Shown here one piece after another: positions 1-8,238 of a DNA stretch of 45,923 nucleotides. The notes below the pieces were generated by a model, which worked only from the letters and a program-made list of their open reading frames with translations, was not told the DNA's origin and did no database searches. Source of the DNA: an unicellular cyanobacterium SU3 (GTDB taxonomy: Bacteria > Cyanobacteriota > Cyanobacteriia > Cyanobacteriales > Microcystaceae). Location of the stretch: NCBI GenBank assembly GCA_002172675.1, contig NETF01000178.1, positions 1-45,923 on the forward strand, read 5' to 3'. Numbering within the stretch: position 1 is the stretch's first letter; every line of letters begins with the position of its first letter. The translations under genes and the position numbers were made by a program.

Positions 1-84
1 TTGAAAGCTAATTATGGTTTATCGCCTTTTATTTTAGGACAAAGCGAGTTTTTTCTTTCTCATCCGCCCACTTTCACTTTTTAA
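1..84 (+). other. possible 3' end of a gene cut by the window edge
   Basis: Frame 1 is open from the first base for 28 codons and stops with TAA at 82-84. The peptide (LKANYGLSPFILGQSEFFLSH then PPTFTF) matches no family I recognise. It could be the tail of a gene that starts outside the window or a chance open stretch. From 85 to 207 I see no feature. Confidence 0.15.
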
Positions 85-207
85 CTTCTCTTGACATTTG
101 CTTGATTTTCTTAAGTTGTCACGAATGATCATTCCGCTCTATTTTTAATTAGAATTTTAGTTGAAACAGTCTACTACAATTCTATCTACTGAGAAAACTA
201 CCTATAA

Positions 208-756
208 TTAACCAAAAATATCATTAATCGTTAAAGTAATATCAGAAAATGCTAAAGGAGAAATAGACTTAGCATTTTTCTGTTGTTCAAGATATGTTTT
301 ATCTTGAGGTTGTCGATAAACTTCTAAAGTTTTGTTATTCAAATTAATAATCCAAACTTCATTAATATTACTTTCAGCATAAAGGGATAATTTTATTTCT
401 TGATCATATTTAATGGTACTGTCAGCAACTTCAATCAAAAAATAAATGTCTTCGGATTCAGGAATTTTGCTTTCATAGAAATCAGAACGCGGTTTTAAAA
501 GAACAATATCAGGTTGAGGTTCCGAATAATTATCTAATCTGATAGAATTTTGTACACTAATAATAGCTTTATTCCCAAATTTTTGATATAAAATATAATT
601 AAGTCTATTAACAGCAGCAGCGTGTTTTCTCCCAATAGGTGACATAGTAATAATTTCTCCTCTAATTAATTCGACCCTATCTTCTGGGGTTAAAATTCCT
701 GTTTCTGCCATTTGGTGGTATTCATTAACATTAAATTTTCGGGTGATTACTTGCAT
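208..756 (-). CDS. Uma2 family endonuclease (DUF820)
   Basis: This 182-residue protein belongs to the Uma2/DUF820 family, which has a PD-(D/E)xK restriction-endonuclease-like fold and is hugely expanded in cyanobacteria. Visible family marks are the N-terminal helix with EYHQMAETGILTPEDRVELI and GEII, the MSPIGRKHA segment, and the nuclease core QPDIVLLKPR followed by YFLIEVADSTIKYD and a Lys-rich helix ending YAES. The predicted active-site acids are the D of QPDIV and the E of IEVADST. Length is normal for the family. Its cellular role is unknown; members are often near mobile DNA. It stands alone, converging with nothing, and the upstream side (757-1293) is non-coding. Confidence 0.85.
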   Translation of the reverse strand: MQVITRKFNVNEYHQMAETGILTPEDRVELIRGEIITMSPIGRKHAAAVNRLNYILYQKFGNKAIISVQNSIRLDNYSEPQPDIVLLKPRSDFYESKIPESEDIYFLIEVADSTIKYDQEIKLSLYAESNINEVWIINLNNKTLEVYRQPQDKTYLEQQKNAKSISPLAFSDITLTINDIFG

Positions 757-1000
757 AAATCTAACTCCTGTTTTTGCTCAAAAATAAATTAAATTAATTG
801 AATTATTGATGAATTTAATATTGTCATCAGAAAATAATACTCTTAATCTTATTAAAAGCATTGTTTCACTATTTACATTATATTTTCTTTCCTAACTATC
901 CTAGGGAACATAACAGCAGTTTTCATGTCAATAGACTAAGGAGTGAAATAAAAATTTACCCACACTTTCTTATCTCCTCACACTCAAGTTAACTAAAATC

Positions 1001-1131
1001 TTAAGTAGGTAGGTGTAATTAAATATAAAATAGAAAAGTCCGTAGTGAAGGCTTTAGCCTTCATTATGACTCCTGTCCTGGTCCTAAAGGACGTACTACG
1101 AACTGGCGTTTATTTTTGCCTACCTACTTAA
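1001..1131. mobile_element. MITE-like inverted-repeat element
   Basis: The ends carry a terminal inverted repeat: TTAAGTAGGTAGG at the left and CCTACCTACTTAA at the right, 13 of 13 bases. Inside are two compact hairpins, GAAGGCT-TT-AGCCTTC and GTCCT-AA-AGGAC, and an outer CGTAGT/ACTACG pair, so the whole piece can fold into a cruciform. There is no open reading frame. This fits a non-autonomous miniature transposable element or a dispersed structured repeat. A parent element is not present in this window. Confidence 0.6.
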
Positions 1132-1191
1132 TATACTAAATTGAAAACCCCTGTAAGTAAGGTAAGATAAATCATTAACTTGCTTATCTCA

Positions 1192-1236
1192 ACTATAAGA
1201 CAGTTTTATAGTGTCTCTCATAGACTTAATTCTATG
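1192..1236 (+). promoter_or_regulatory. two candidate operator dyads upstream of ndhF
   Basis: Two inverted repeats lie 58-102 bases before the ndhF start. The first, ACTATAA-N7-TTATAGT, contains a T-N11-A box inside ATAA-N7-TTAT, the general shape of LysR-type regulator sites. The second is CATAGA-N6-TCTATG. CO2-uptake operons are known targets of the LysR-type regulators NdhR/CcmR and CmpR, but the match here is only to the generic shape, so regulation is an inference. Confidence 0.3.
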
Positions 1237-1293
1237 AATCTGTTTTAATATAAGTAAGTAAATCTATGTAAAACTTATCATCCAAAAATACAA

Positions 1294-3132
1294 ATGATAG
1301 AAGCCTTAAGTCAAACGATTTGGCTAGTTCCTTTGTACGCATTAACGGGAGCCATACTTGCAATCCCCTGGTCCCCTGGAATTATTCGAGAAACAGGGCC
1401 TAGGCCATCAGGTTATATTAATATCTTGATGACTTTCATCGCCTTAGTTCATAGTTTAATTGCTTTAGTAGAAACTTGGGGGCAACCTTCCAGTTATTTA
1501 TCTTTTTCTTGGCTTCATGCTGCTGATTTAAACATTAATTTTGAGATTGAAATCTCTACCATTACCATTGCTGCATTAGTATTAATTACCGCACTTAATT
1601 TATTATCACAAGTTTATGCCATCGGCTACATGGAAATGGATTGGGGATGGGCAAGATTTTACTCGTTGCTTGCTCTTTTTGAAGCAGGAATGACAACTCT
1701 TGTTCTGTGTAACTCCCTATTTTTTAGTTATGTTGTCCTAGAAATTCTTACATTAGGGACTTATTTATTGATTGGGTTATGGTTCAATCAATCATTAGTC
1801 GTAACCGGTGCAAGGGATGCTTTTTTAACTAAACGGGTAGGAGACTTAATTCTACTTATGGGTGTGGTTGCCTTGTTGCCTTTAGCGGGAACATGGAATT
1901 ATAACGAGTTAGCTATCTGGGCTGAAACTACCACTATTAGCCAAACTACGGCGACATTACTCTGTTTAGCTTTGATTGCTGGACCGTTGGGTAAATGCGC
2001 TCAATTTCCCTTACATTTATGGTTAGATGAGGCTATGGAAGGACCCATGCCGGCGACTATTTTACGGAATACTATCGTCGTGTCTACAGGTGCGTGGGTA
2101 CTGATTAAATTACAACCAGTGTTAGCCTTGTCGGCGACAGCTTCTAACTTTATGATTTGGGTAGGGGCAGTAACGGCTATTGGTGCTAGTTTAATCGCCA
2201 TGGCCCAGATAGATATTAAGCGATCGCTCTCCTATTCGGTGAGTGCATACATGGGTTTAGTGTTTATTGCCGTGGGAACCCAACAGGATACAGTTGCCCT
2301 AAAATTATTGTTTACCTATGCGATCGCCATGTCTTTATTGGTGATGAGTGTGGGGGGTGTGGTATTAAACACCATTACCCAAGATTTAACCCAATACGGC
2401 GGTTTATGGTCTCGTCGTCCCCTTTCTGGCATTTCTTTCCTAGTTGGGGCAGCGTCAATGGTTGCGTTTCCTCCGTTGGGCTGTTTTTGGATATTGACAG
2501 AGATGGCCGATAACCTTTGGTTGAGTTATCCGCAGTTAGTGGTGGTGATGCTGGTGGTAAATGGGTTAACTGCCTTTAGTCTTACCCGTGAGTTTAGCCT
2601 GATTTTTGGCGGAAAAATCAAACAAATGACCGTGCGATCGCCAGAAGGATTATGGGCGTTAGTTTTGCCGATGATGGTAACAATGGGGTTTGCCCTGCAC
2701 GTACCCATTTTATTGCAACAATGGCAGTTGTTACCAGTATGGCAAGCCTTAAATGTAACGGTAGCCGGATCATTCACCCTTACCAGTTTAATCGGTGCCG
2801 GAGCCGCAGCTTATCTCTATCTTAATGATGATATTCCTAAACCTATTCAGTTACCCTCAAAAGCATTACAAGACTTTTTCGCTTACGATTTATATACGGA
2901 AAAATTTTATCGTAACACCATTGTTTTTGTAGTGGGTTTAGTCTCTCAAGCTATCTATTGGTTTGATCGCTATTTAGTCGATGGAGTGATTAACTTAGTG
3001 GGGTTAGCCACCATCTTCGGTGGAGAAACTTTAAAATATAATGCTTCCGGTCAAACTCAATTTTACTTTTTGTCAATCTTTCTCGGAGTTATCCTTTTTG
3101 TTGGCGTAATTTTTTCCAATTTCATTTTTTAA
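1294..3132 (+). CDS. ndhF: NDH-1 subunit NdhF, CO2-uptake type (NdhF3/NdhF4)
   Basis: A 612-residue multi-pass membrane protein of the Nqo12/NuoL antiporter-like family, a distal proton-pumping subunit of thylakoid NDH-1. It is the CO2-uptake paralogue rather than respiratory NdhF1: it carries the family-specific WSPGIIRETGPRP near the N-terminus, YAIGYMEMDWGWARF, and GKCAQFPLHLWLDEAMEGP (around residue 233), where NdhF1/NuoL have a different helix-7 loop. A TM-rich core with QIDIKRSLSYS follows. It is first in an operon with ndhD (40 bases on) and a Cup protein. I see no clear Shine-Dalgarno before the ATG. The missing cupS gene downstream favours the constitutive NdhF4 system over NdhF3, but this is not decisive. 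Confidence 0.93.
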   Translation: MIEALSQTIWLVPLYALTGAILAIPWSPGIIRETGPRPSGYINILMTFIALVHSLIALVETWGQPSSYLSFSWLHAADLNINFEIEISTITIAALVLITALNLLSQVYAIGYMEMDWGWARFYSLLALFEAGMTTLVLCNSLFFSYVVLEILTLGTYLLIGLWFNQSLVVTGARDAFLTKRVGDLILLMGVVALLPLAGTWNYNELAIWAETTTISQTTATLLCLALIAGPLGKCAQFPLHLWLDEAMEGPMPATILRNTIVVSTGAWVLIKLQPVLALSATASNFMIWVGAVTAIGASLIAMAQIDIKRSLSYSVSAYMGLVFIAVGTQQDTVALKLLFTYAIAMSLLVMSVGGVVLNTITQDLTQYGGLWSRRPLSGISFLVGAASMVAFPPLGCFWILTEMADNLWLSYPQLVVVMLVVNGLTAFSLTREFSLIFGGKIKQMTVRSPEGLWALVLPMMVTMGFALHVPILLQQWQLLPVWQALNVTVAGSFTLTSLIGAGAAAYLYLNDDIPKPIQLPSKALQDFFAYDLYTEKFYRNTIVFVVGLVSQAIYWFDRYLVDGVINLVGLATIFGGETLKYNASGQTQFYFLSIFLGVILFVGVIFSNFIF

Positions 3133-3172
3133 ACATCTGAAAGTTAGATCATTATTGAGTTAGGAGAAAACA

Positions 3173-4669
3173 ATGCTAAGTTTTTTACTTTGGTTTCCCA
3201 TAATAGGAGCAATTTTTATCGGTTCGATTCCAGGAAAATTAGACTCTTCTCGCTTGCGCCAAATTACTGCAATTTTAGCGTTCATTATCTTTGGTGCGAC
3301 AGTTTGGCTATTAACACAATTTGATTTAAGTGATCCAGGATGGCAGTTTTCTGAATATTTACCCTGGGCTGATTTTATTGGCTTAAGTTACAGTTTAGCC
3401 GTTGATGGGTTATCTTTACCCCTTATTGCTTTAAACAGTCTCTTGACAATTATTGCAATTTATAGTATAGGCGAAAATGTCGAACGACCTCGCTTATACT
3501 ATGCTTTAACTCTGTTAATTAATGCAGGCATTACAGGAGCATTAGCGTCACAAAACCTCTTATTATTCGTCATTTTTTACGAACTTGAATTAATTCCTTT
3601 CTACTTAATGATTGCCATTTGGGGAGGAGAAAAAAGAGGCTATGCGTCAACTAAATTTTTACTCTATACTGCGGTTTCTGGACTGTTAGTTTTAGCAGCA
3701 TTTTTAGGCATTGGTTTTCTCAACGGTGCTAGCAGTTTCGACTACGACATTATTACCACAGAAGGGTTAGCATTAAACACCAAACTGATACTATTAACCG
3801 TATTATTAATCGGTTTTGGTATCAAAATTCCTTTAGTTCCTTTGCATACATGGCTCCCTGATGCTTATACAGAAGCTTCTCCAGCAGTGACCATCTTATT
3901 AGGGGGAATTTTAGCCAAATTAGGAACTTATGGTTTAATTCGCTTTGGTTTGCAACTATTTCCCGATGCTTGGGCTATTGTTGCCCCAGGATTGGCTATT
4001 ATAGGAACCGTGAGTGTCTTGTATGGAGCCTTAAGTGCGATCGCTCAAAAAGATATTAAACGCATGGTTGCCTACAGTTCTATCGGTCACATGGGTTATA
4101 TTTTAGTAGCGGCAGCCGCAGGAACTCAATTAAGCACCCTTGGCGCAGTCGCTCAAATGATCAGTCATGGCTTAATTTTAGCCTTGTTGTTCCATTTAGT
4201 GGGCATTGTGGAGCGCAAAGTAGGAACCCGTGACTTAGATGTACTTAACGGGTTAATGAATCCCATACGCGGTTTACCTCTCACCAGTGCGTTATTAATC
4301 ACTGCCGGAATGGCTAGTGCTGGAATTCCTGGTTTAGTGGGCTTTGCTGCTGAATTTATCGTATTTCAAGGCAGTTTTGCTACTTTTCCCATTCCCACCT
4401 TGTTGTGTATCATTGCTTCTGGTTTAACCGCCGTTTACTTTGTTATTTTGTTAAATCGCACTTGTTTCGGCAAATTAGACAACGAAAAGGCTTATTATTC
4501 CCCCGTTTTGCCCTCTGAAACCATTCCTGCTCTCGTTCTCACCCTTATTATTCTAGTTCTCGGTGTACAACCTAACTGGTTACTAAAATGGATTGAACCG
4601 ACTACAGATTTATTTGTCGTTAAAGTTCACCCAATAGAACAAGTTGCAATAAACAGAATGCAGAATTAA
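3173..4669 (+). CDS. ndhD: NDH-1 subunit NdhD, CO2-uptake type (NdhD3/NdhD4)
   Basis: A 498-residue Nqo13/NuoM antiporter-like membrane subunit. Conserved features are YELELIPFYLMI (around residue 136, with the TM5 Glu), GIKIPLVPLHTWLPDAYTEA (around 215, with the TM7 Lys) and AQKDIKRMVAYSSIGHMGY. The start is well supported by AGGAGA about 8 bases before the ATG. It sits 40 bases after ndhF and 79 bases before the Cup gene, so the three are probably cotranscribed. Known biology: NdhD3/NdhD4 with NdhF3/NdhF4 and CupA/CupB form the NDH-1MS or NDH-1MS' complex, which couples plastoquinone reduction and proton pumping to CO2 hydration. Which paralogue this is cannot be settled by eye. Confidence 0.93.
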   Translation: MLSFLLWFPIIGAIFIGSIPGKLDSSRLRQITAILAFIIFGATVWLLTQFDLSDPGWQFSEYLPWADFIGLSYSLAVDGLSLPLIALNSLLTIIAIYSIGENVERPRLYYALTLLINAGITGALASQNLLLFVIFYELELIPFYLMIAIWGGEKRGYASTKFLLYTAVSGLLVLAAFLGIGFLNGASSFDYDIITTEGLALNTKLILLTVLLIGFGIKIPLVPLHTWLPDAYTEASPAVTILLGGILAKLGTYGLIRFGLQLFPDAWAIVAPGLAIIGTVSVLYGALSAIAQKDIKRMVAYSSIGHMGYILVAAAAGTQLSTLGAVAQMISHGLILALLFHLVGIVERKVGTRDLDVLNGLMNPIRGLPLTSALLITAGMASAGIPGLVGFAAEFIVFQGSFATFPIPTLLCIIASGLTAVYFVILLNRTCFGKLDNEKAYYSPVLPSETIPALVLTLIILVLGVQPNWLLKWIEPTTDLFVVKVHPIEQVAINRMQN

Positions 4670-4748
4670 GAATGAAGAGTATATAACCAATTCTAAATTC
4701 TAAATTCTAAATGTTTAATAACTGATAACTGAAAAACTGAAATTTACT
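4670..4748. repeat. short tandem repeats between ndhD and the Cup gene
   Basis: The gap holds three tandem TTCTAAA-type units (AATTCTAAATTCTAAATTC) and a CTGATAACTG stretch, typical of the short tandemly repeated sequences of filamentous and large unicellular cyanobacteria. It does not contain an obvious terminator, so read-through into the Cup gene is plausible. Confidence 0.5.
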
Positions 4749-6050
4749 ATGACACAAGCAACCCTTAACCCTACTGCAAAAATTCCCCCATCAACTCATC
4801 AATTTGCTGATATCATTCATCGCTTAGAAGCCGGGGGGTCAATGTTACCAGATACCCCAGAAAACCTAATGCAAATTATCGGTATTTATAAAGCCTATGC
4901 TGTGCCGATGGACTTCTATTGGCGAGACTTATTATATATTGCTGAAAGAGTGTTTTTAGAACCCCTTCCCTTCTTTAAATATTTCTTACCCCAAGACTAT
5001 TTAGACTTACATAATCACTATGCTGGTGACGATGCTGACTTAAGAATTTGGCGAGGAATAGCAAGCGCACACCCTGAACTGTTAGAGTTTATGGAGAAGG
5101 GAAAAACTGGGAAAATGCCTAAGCTATTTCATCATCTTAACCACGATCGCATCAATATGGAATTTGCTGAAGCTTGTATGCGAGCCATGTTATGGCATGG
5201 TAGAGATATGGGGTTAGGTAAGTTTGATGCTTACTTAGATAGTGATGAATATAAAGCTAATGCAGATAAGGCAATTAAAGCTTATTTCAAGAATAATCCT
5301 GCTATGTTAGGGTTATATAAACTCTTCCCTGAAATGTTTATTGAACAAGTCAGACAGTTATCTTATTATTCCAATCTTGGACTATTTTGGGAAGTGATGG
5401 CCCCTGTCTTTTTCGAGATGTCTGATATTTACGATGAAGGAGGATTTAAAGGGGTTCCTGATGCCATGAATTTCTTGGTTAATGGTATTTTTGCTATTGC
5501 TGGCCGCCCGATTTATCATCATGTTTATATTGGGGATGAATGTTACGAAATCATTCCTAAATCTAAAGGATTTATGTGGCTTTATGAAGCAGCTTTACCC
5601 TATGTTGAAGCAGTATTTTATCGCACTGCACCCTTTAGGGGAACCAAGTCTTATAATGCCCAAGCACAACAAGTTCCAGACGATCAAAAAGACTTCCATT
5701 ATGGTATTTTATACGCCGATGTTTTCCCTGTGGGAACGGCTGGTATTCCCCCTACATTATTAATGGATGATATGTATCACTTTTTACCTGATTATCTACA
5801 GGAATACTATCAAAAACATTGTCGGGGTGAAAAGGATATATTGATTCAATTAGGGATTACGTTTCAGCGTTCTATGTATAATGTTACCTCTGCGGTGATT
5901 CAAGCATTGAGAACCGCTTTGTTATATCCTTTAGACGATGAAAACCCGAAACATTTACTAAAAAATCGTCAATTTTTTGAATCACAAATGGATAGATTTT
6001 TACGTCCCGAAGCCCGTTTAAGAGACATTCAAAGCCCAGACTATCGTTAA
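4749..6050 (+). CDS. CO2 hydration protein of NDH-1MS (CupA/CupB, ChpX/ChpY), probably CupB
   Basis: A 433-residue protein of the ChpXY family, the peripheral subunit that converts CO2 to bicarbonate on the cytosolic face of NDH-1MS complexes. Nearly the whole length is family-like, for example SMLPDTPENLMQIIGIYKAY, YFLPQDYLDLHNHYAG, HDRINMEFAEACMRAMLWHG, AGRPIYHHVYIG and the C-terminal ARLRDIQSPDYR. His129 and Arg134 have the spacing of the His/Arg pair reported to hold a zinc ion in CupA. No CupS-like (fasciclin) gene follows, as would be expected for the inducible ndhF3-ndhD3-cupA-cupS operon, so CupB is more likely. The assignment to A or B is an inference; the family is certain. Confidence 0.93.
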   Translation: MTQATLNPTAKIPPSTHQFADIIHRLEAGGSMLPDTPENLMQIIGIYKAYAVPMDFYWRDLLYIAERVFLEPLPFFKYFLPQDYLDLHNHYAGDDADLRIWRGIASAHPELLEFMEKGKTGKMPKLFHHLNHDRINMEFAEACMRAMLWHGRDMGLGKFDAYLDSDEYKANADKAIKAYFKNNPAMLGLYKLFPEMFIEQVRQLSYYSNLGLFWEVMAPVFFEMSDIYDEGGFKGVPDAMNFLVNGIFAIAGRPIYHHVYIGDECYEIIPKSKGFMWLYEAALPYVEAVFYRTAPFRGTKSYNAQAQQVPDDQKDFHYGILYADVFPVGTAGIPPTLLMDDMYHFLPDYLQEYYQKHCRGEKDILIQLGITFQRSMYNVTSAVIQALRTALLYPLDDENPKHLLKNRQFFESQMDRFLRPEARLRDIQSPDYR

Positions 6051-6153
6051 AAAAAGTATGAATGATTACAAAAAGTTGATAGAAATCAGATTAATTTCAA
6101 TTGTAGCCATGAGTTTATCATTTTTACTATATTTAATAACATGGTTCTAAATC

Positions 6154-6178
6154 GTAGGGTGGGCAATGCCCACCTTAC
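6154..6178. terminator. hairpin at the end of the Cup operon
   Basis: GTAGGGTGGGCA and TGCCCACCTTAC form a near-perfect stem with almost no loop, ending four bases before the convergent DUF3368 stop codon. It could end transcription from both sides. A related hairpin occurs at 32870-32892, so this is also a dispersed cyanobacterial repeat. There is no strong T-tract. Confidence 0.5.
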
Positions 6179-6182
6179 TTAT

Positions 6183-6671
6183 TTATCCTTCTTTTGCTAA
6201 TTTTAATATTTCAAAATATAGCTTTTGGTTAATGCGAAAGCCAGCCTTAGTTACTAAATCATCCATTAAGGGTTGAACATTGTTAATTAAATTTCTACGT
6301 TTAGCAACTAATAAAATACCTAAAATTCCAATAATATTTAATCTTAAACTAATTGCTTTTTTTCTACCTGGATTTTCATCTATAATTACTCTATCAGCAT
6401 TTAAAGAAATAGCTAAAGCGATGGTTTCTGATTCCCCTCGATGCAATTCTTGTTGTAAATCATCTAATAATGATCTATCTTCTAGTTCTTTTTTTTCTAT
6501 CCAAGATAAAGTTTGAACTTCAATAGTACCAGGAACAGAATAACCTAATTCTGTCATTTCCTCATAAACTCCTAGGGGAATAATAATTGTTCCATAAAGT
6601 TCATGAAGTAAGTTAAGATGCCCTATAGCTGATAAACTGGTAATGGGAGAGGTATTACTAACAACAATCAC
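6183..6671 (-). CDS. DUF3368 PIN-like toxin
   Basis: A 162-residue predicted RNase of the DUF3368 branch of the PIN-domain superfamily (COG2405). The typical start MIVVSNTSPITSLSAIG provides the first Asp/Ser-Asn position; HRGESETIALAISL supplies the conserved Glu and ADRVIIDENPGRKKA the central acidic pair. PIN toxins cleave RNA with a cluster of acidic residues and Mg2+. It overlaps the upstream UPF0175 gene by four bases (ATGA), the usual arrangement for this toxin-antitoxin pair. The acids are all present, so the toxin looks intact. Confidence 0.87.
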   Translation of the reverse strand: MIVVSNTSPITSLSAIGHLNLLHELYGTIIIPLGVYEEMTELGYSVPGTIEVQTLSWIEKKELEDRSLLDDLQQELHRGESETIALAISLNADRVIIDENPGRKKAISLRLNIIGILGILLVAKRRNLINNVQPLMDDLVTKAGFRINQKLYFEILKLAKEG

Positions 6672-6913
6672 AGATCACCTAATTTTTTCAAAGTTTCTAA
6701 TTCTTCTTGCAAATCTGAACTATCATAATTAATACAAATATTTCTTTTAGCAAGTTCTTGCCGAAATTCAATTAAGGATAAATTAGCAAAATCTGCTGCT
6801 TTTGCACTACTAATATGATAATCTCTGAACATAATAATAGCTAGTTCTAGTTGTAGCAATTCCTCATTTTTTCCAGTTGCTTTTACAATTTCATTAGGTA
6901 TAATAATAGTCAT
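6668..6913 (-). CDS. UPF0175 family antitoxin
   Basis: An 81-residue UPF0175 protein, the usual partner of DUF3368 toxins. The middle carries the small helix-turn-helix-like core with SSAKAADFANLSLIEFRQEL and KRNICINYD, followed by the acidic C-terminal tail DLQEELETLKKL that fits the toxin-binding part. It is the first gene of the pair and is probably autoregulatory, as for other type II antitoxins. An AT-rich 90-base gap separates it from the next gene downstream of its promoter side. Confidence 0.85.
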   Translation of the reverse strand: MTIIIPNEIVKATGKNEELLQLELAIIMFRDYHISSAKAADFANLSLIEFRQELAKRNICINYDSSDLQEELETLKKLGDL

Positions 6914-7004
6914 TAGTTTATGAAAATATCGTGATTGATTATATTATAGTGCTTAGAATAGGAGCTTTTAGTTGTGTTAAGGAATATTAATCTTATTTAC
7001 AACC

Positions 7005-7241
7005 CTAATCAATTGATAATAATACTTCTTCCACTGGTTTAGGTAATTCGATAGAATGAAATCTATGGGTTGCAAAAGCATAATCTTCTCCACTTTCATC
7101 AATGACTCGAATTAGTTCATTAATCTCTGCTGTTTCATCAGGTATGATGCGGTATATTTTCCCCACTTCTAACGAAGCTTCATAACCTTCATTATTAAGA
7201 CAAACTGTAAAATAATTTACTTGAGAGGGTTCTTTTTTCAT
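7005..7241 (-). CDS. small conserved cyanobacterial protein of unknown function
   Basis: A 78-residue soluble acidic protein. Its pattern (FTVCLNNEGYEASLEVGKIY, then RIIPDETAE, RVIDESGEDYAF and a C-terminal hydrophobic IELPKPVEEVLL) is one I know as a recurring cyanobacterial hypothetical that is often found beside toxin-antitoxin genes and mobile DNA. The small beta-rich fold has no catalytic motif I can see. It lies on the same strand as the TA pair downstream but 91 bases away. Function unknown. Confidence 0.65.
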   Translation of the reverse strand: MKKEPSQVNYFTVCLNNEGYEASLEVGKIYRIIPDETAEINELIRVIDESGEDYAFATHRFHSIELPKPVEEVLLSID

Positions 7242-7293
7242 AATTAATCATAAAAAGGGTAAGTTTAGCTTAAATTCTTTTTTGAGTGATTTG

Positions 7294-7319
7294 TAGGGGT
7301 TTAACACTGTTAAACCCTA
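7294..7319. terminator. strong hairpin between a PEP-CTERM gene and the 78-residue gene
   Basis: TAGGGGTTTAACA and TGTTAAACCCTA form a 12-base-pair stem with a one-base bulge around a tiny CTG-containing loop. It lies downstream of the PEP-CTERM gene on the same strand, so it may end that transcript. No long T-tract follows. Confidence 0.45.
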
Positions 7320-7431
7320 ATACCAATATTCTCATAAATTAAACCTGATTGCTTGATTGCTATAGAGTACCAAAAAACCCCCTTAACTCAATGAAAATTA
7401 AGGAAGGATTCAGTTATATATAAAAAGCATT

Positions 7432-8178
7432 TTAACTTACTTTTATAGTTTCTTTTTCGATAGAATTAGAGGGTTTTAGTTTGCGTTTTAAAGTTGCACC
7501 TGCACCAAGAATTCCAAGGGAAAGAAGACTTAGGATTGAGGTAGGTTCGGGTACAGACTCACAATCAGCTACCAAAACATGATCTAATGTATTAGGATTA
7601 ACAATACTTAAACTAAAACGATTTTCACTAAAACCATTTAGTGAATCAAAAAATGAAGATTCAAACTCTAATAAGTTAACATTTTCTGATTGCACTACTC
7701 CTAAGTCAACTCCTGAATAACTATTGGTATCATTGCGATAAACTAAATGATATTCCGTAAAACCAAGTGAATTTAAAATAGAACTTTCTGAAAGAGAAGG
7801 GAAGCTAGTTAAATCCAAAAAATATGTCAAGAACGGATCAGATTCTATAGGTTGTGTTACGAAATATTCTCCAGAAACTCCTGTTAATAAATTATTAACT
7901 TTCTGCTGAATCATAAACAAATCACTTGGAGACAAATCAGGAGAATTATTTGGAGTTTCAAACGGTTGTACTTGTACTAGCTTTTCGCCTGTAAAAGGAT
8001 TTTTTCTTCCCGGTGCAACGGGTTGAGGTTGAGGTAGAGGTCCAATCGGTTTAGGGTCCATATCTTCTCCAAAAGTCCAATTCCCTGTAAAAGTACATCC
8101 TATAGGAAGATCGATGAACAAAGAACCCATACTACCATTTGGTGTATTGATAGGATCAAAAGTAAAAGTAGAACCCAT
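7432..8178 (-). pseudogene. PEP-CTERM surface protein, 5' truncated
   Basis: The C-terminus is a clear PEP-CTERM sorting signal: PEPTSILSLLSLGILGAGA (PEP motif plus membrane helix) and a basic LKRKLK end. Exosortase would cleave such a signal to export or anchor the protein. The family always starts with a signal peptide, but none is present here. The open frame runs on to 8298, but its first 20 codons are antisense to the start of the HTH gene on the other strand; the first plausible Met inside real protein sequence is in NEPAMGSTFTF. The body is a low-complexity beta-rich Gly/Pro/Asn/Ser sequence (NTPNGSMGSLFIDLPIGCTF). I infer that the signal peptide and promoter were lost at the junction near 8238. 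Confidence 0.65.
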
Positions 8179-8238
8179 TGCTGGCTCATTAGGTGGTACA
8201 AATCCATTTCCTCCAACAGGATCTCGCCAAAAAATATT

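Noticed and set aside
971-990. TCTCCTCACACTC resembles the conserved ACUCCUCACAC motif of the small RNA Yfr1
   Set aside because: The motif differs at the first base and I could not see the flanking Yfr1 stem-loops or a T-tract; the match is too short.
2001-2201. Open frame of 66 codons on the minus strand inside ndhF
   Set aside because: It is antisense to strongly conserved NdhF coding sequence and has no recognisable protein pattern.
5482-5763. Open frame of 93 codons in another frame of the Cup gene
   Set aside because: It is a shadow of the conserved Cup reading frame.
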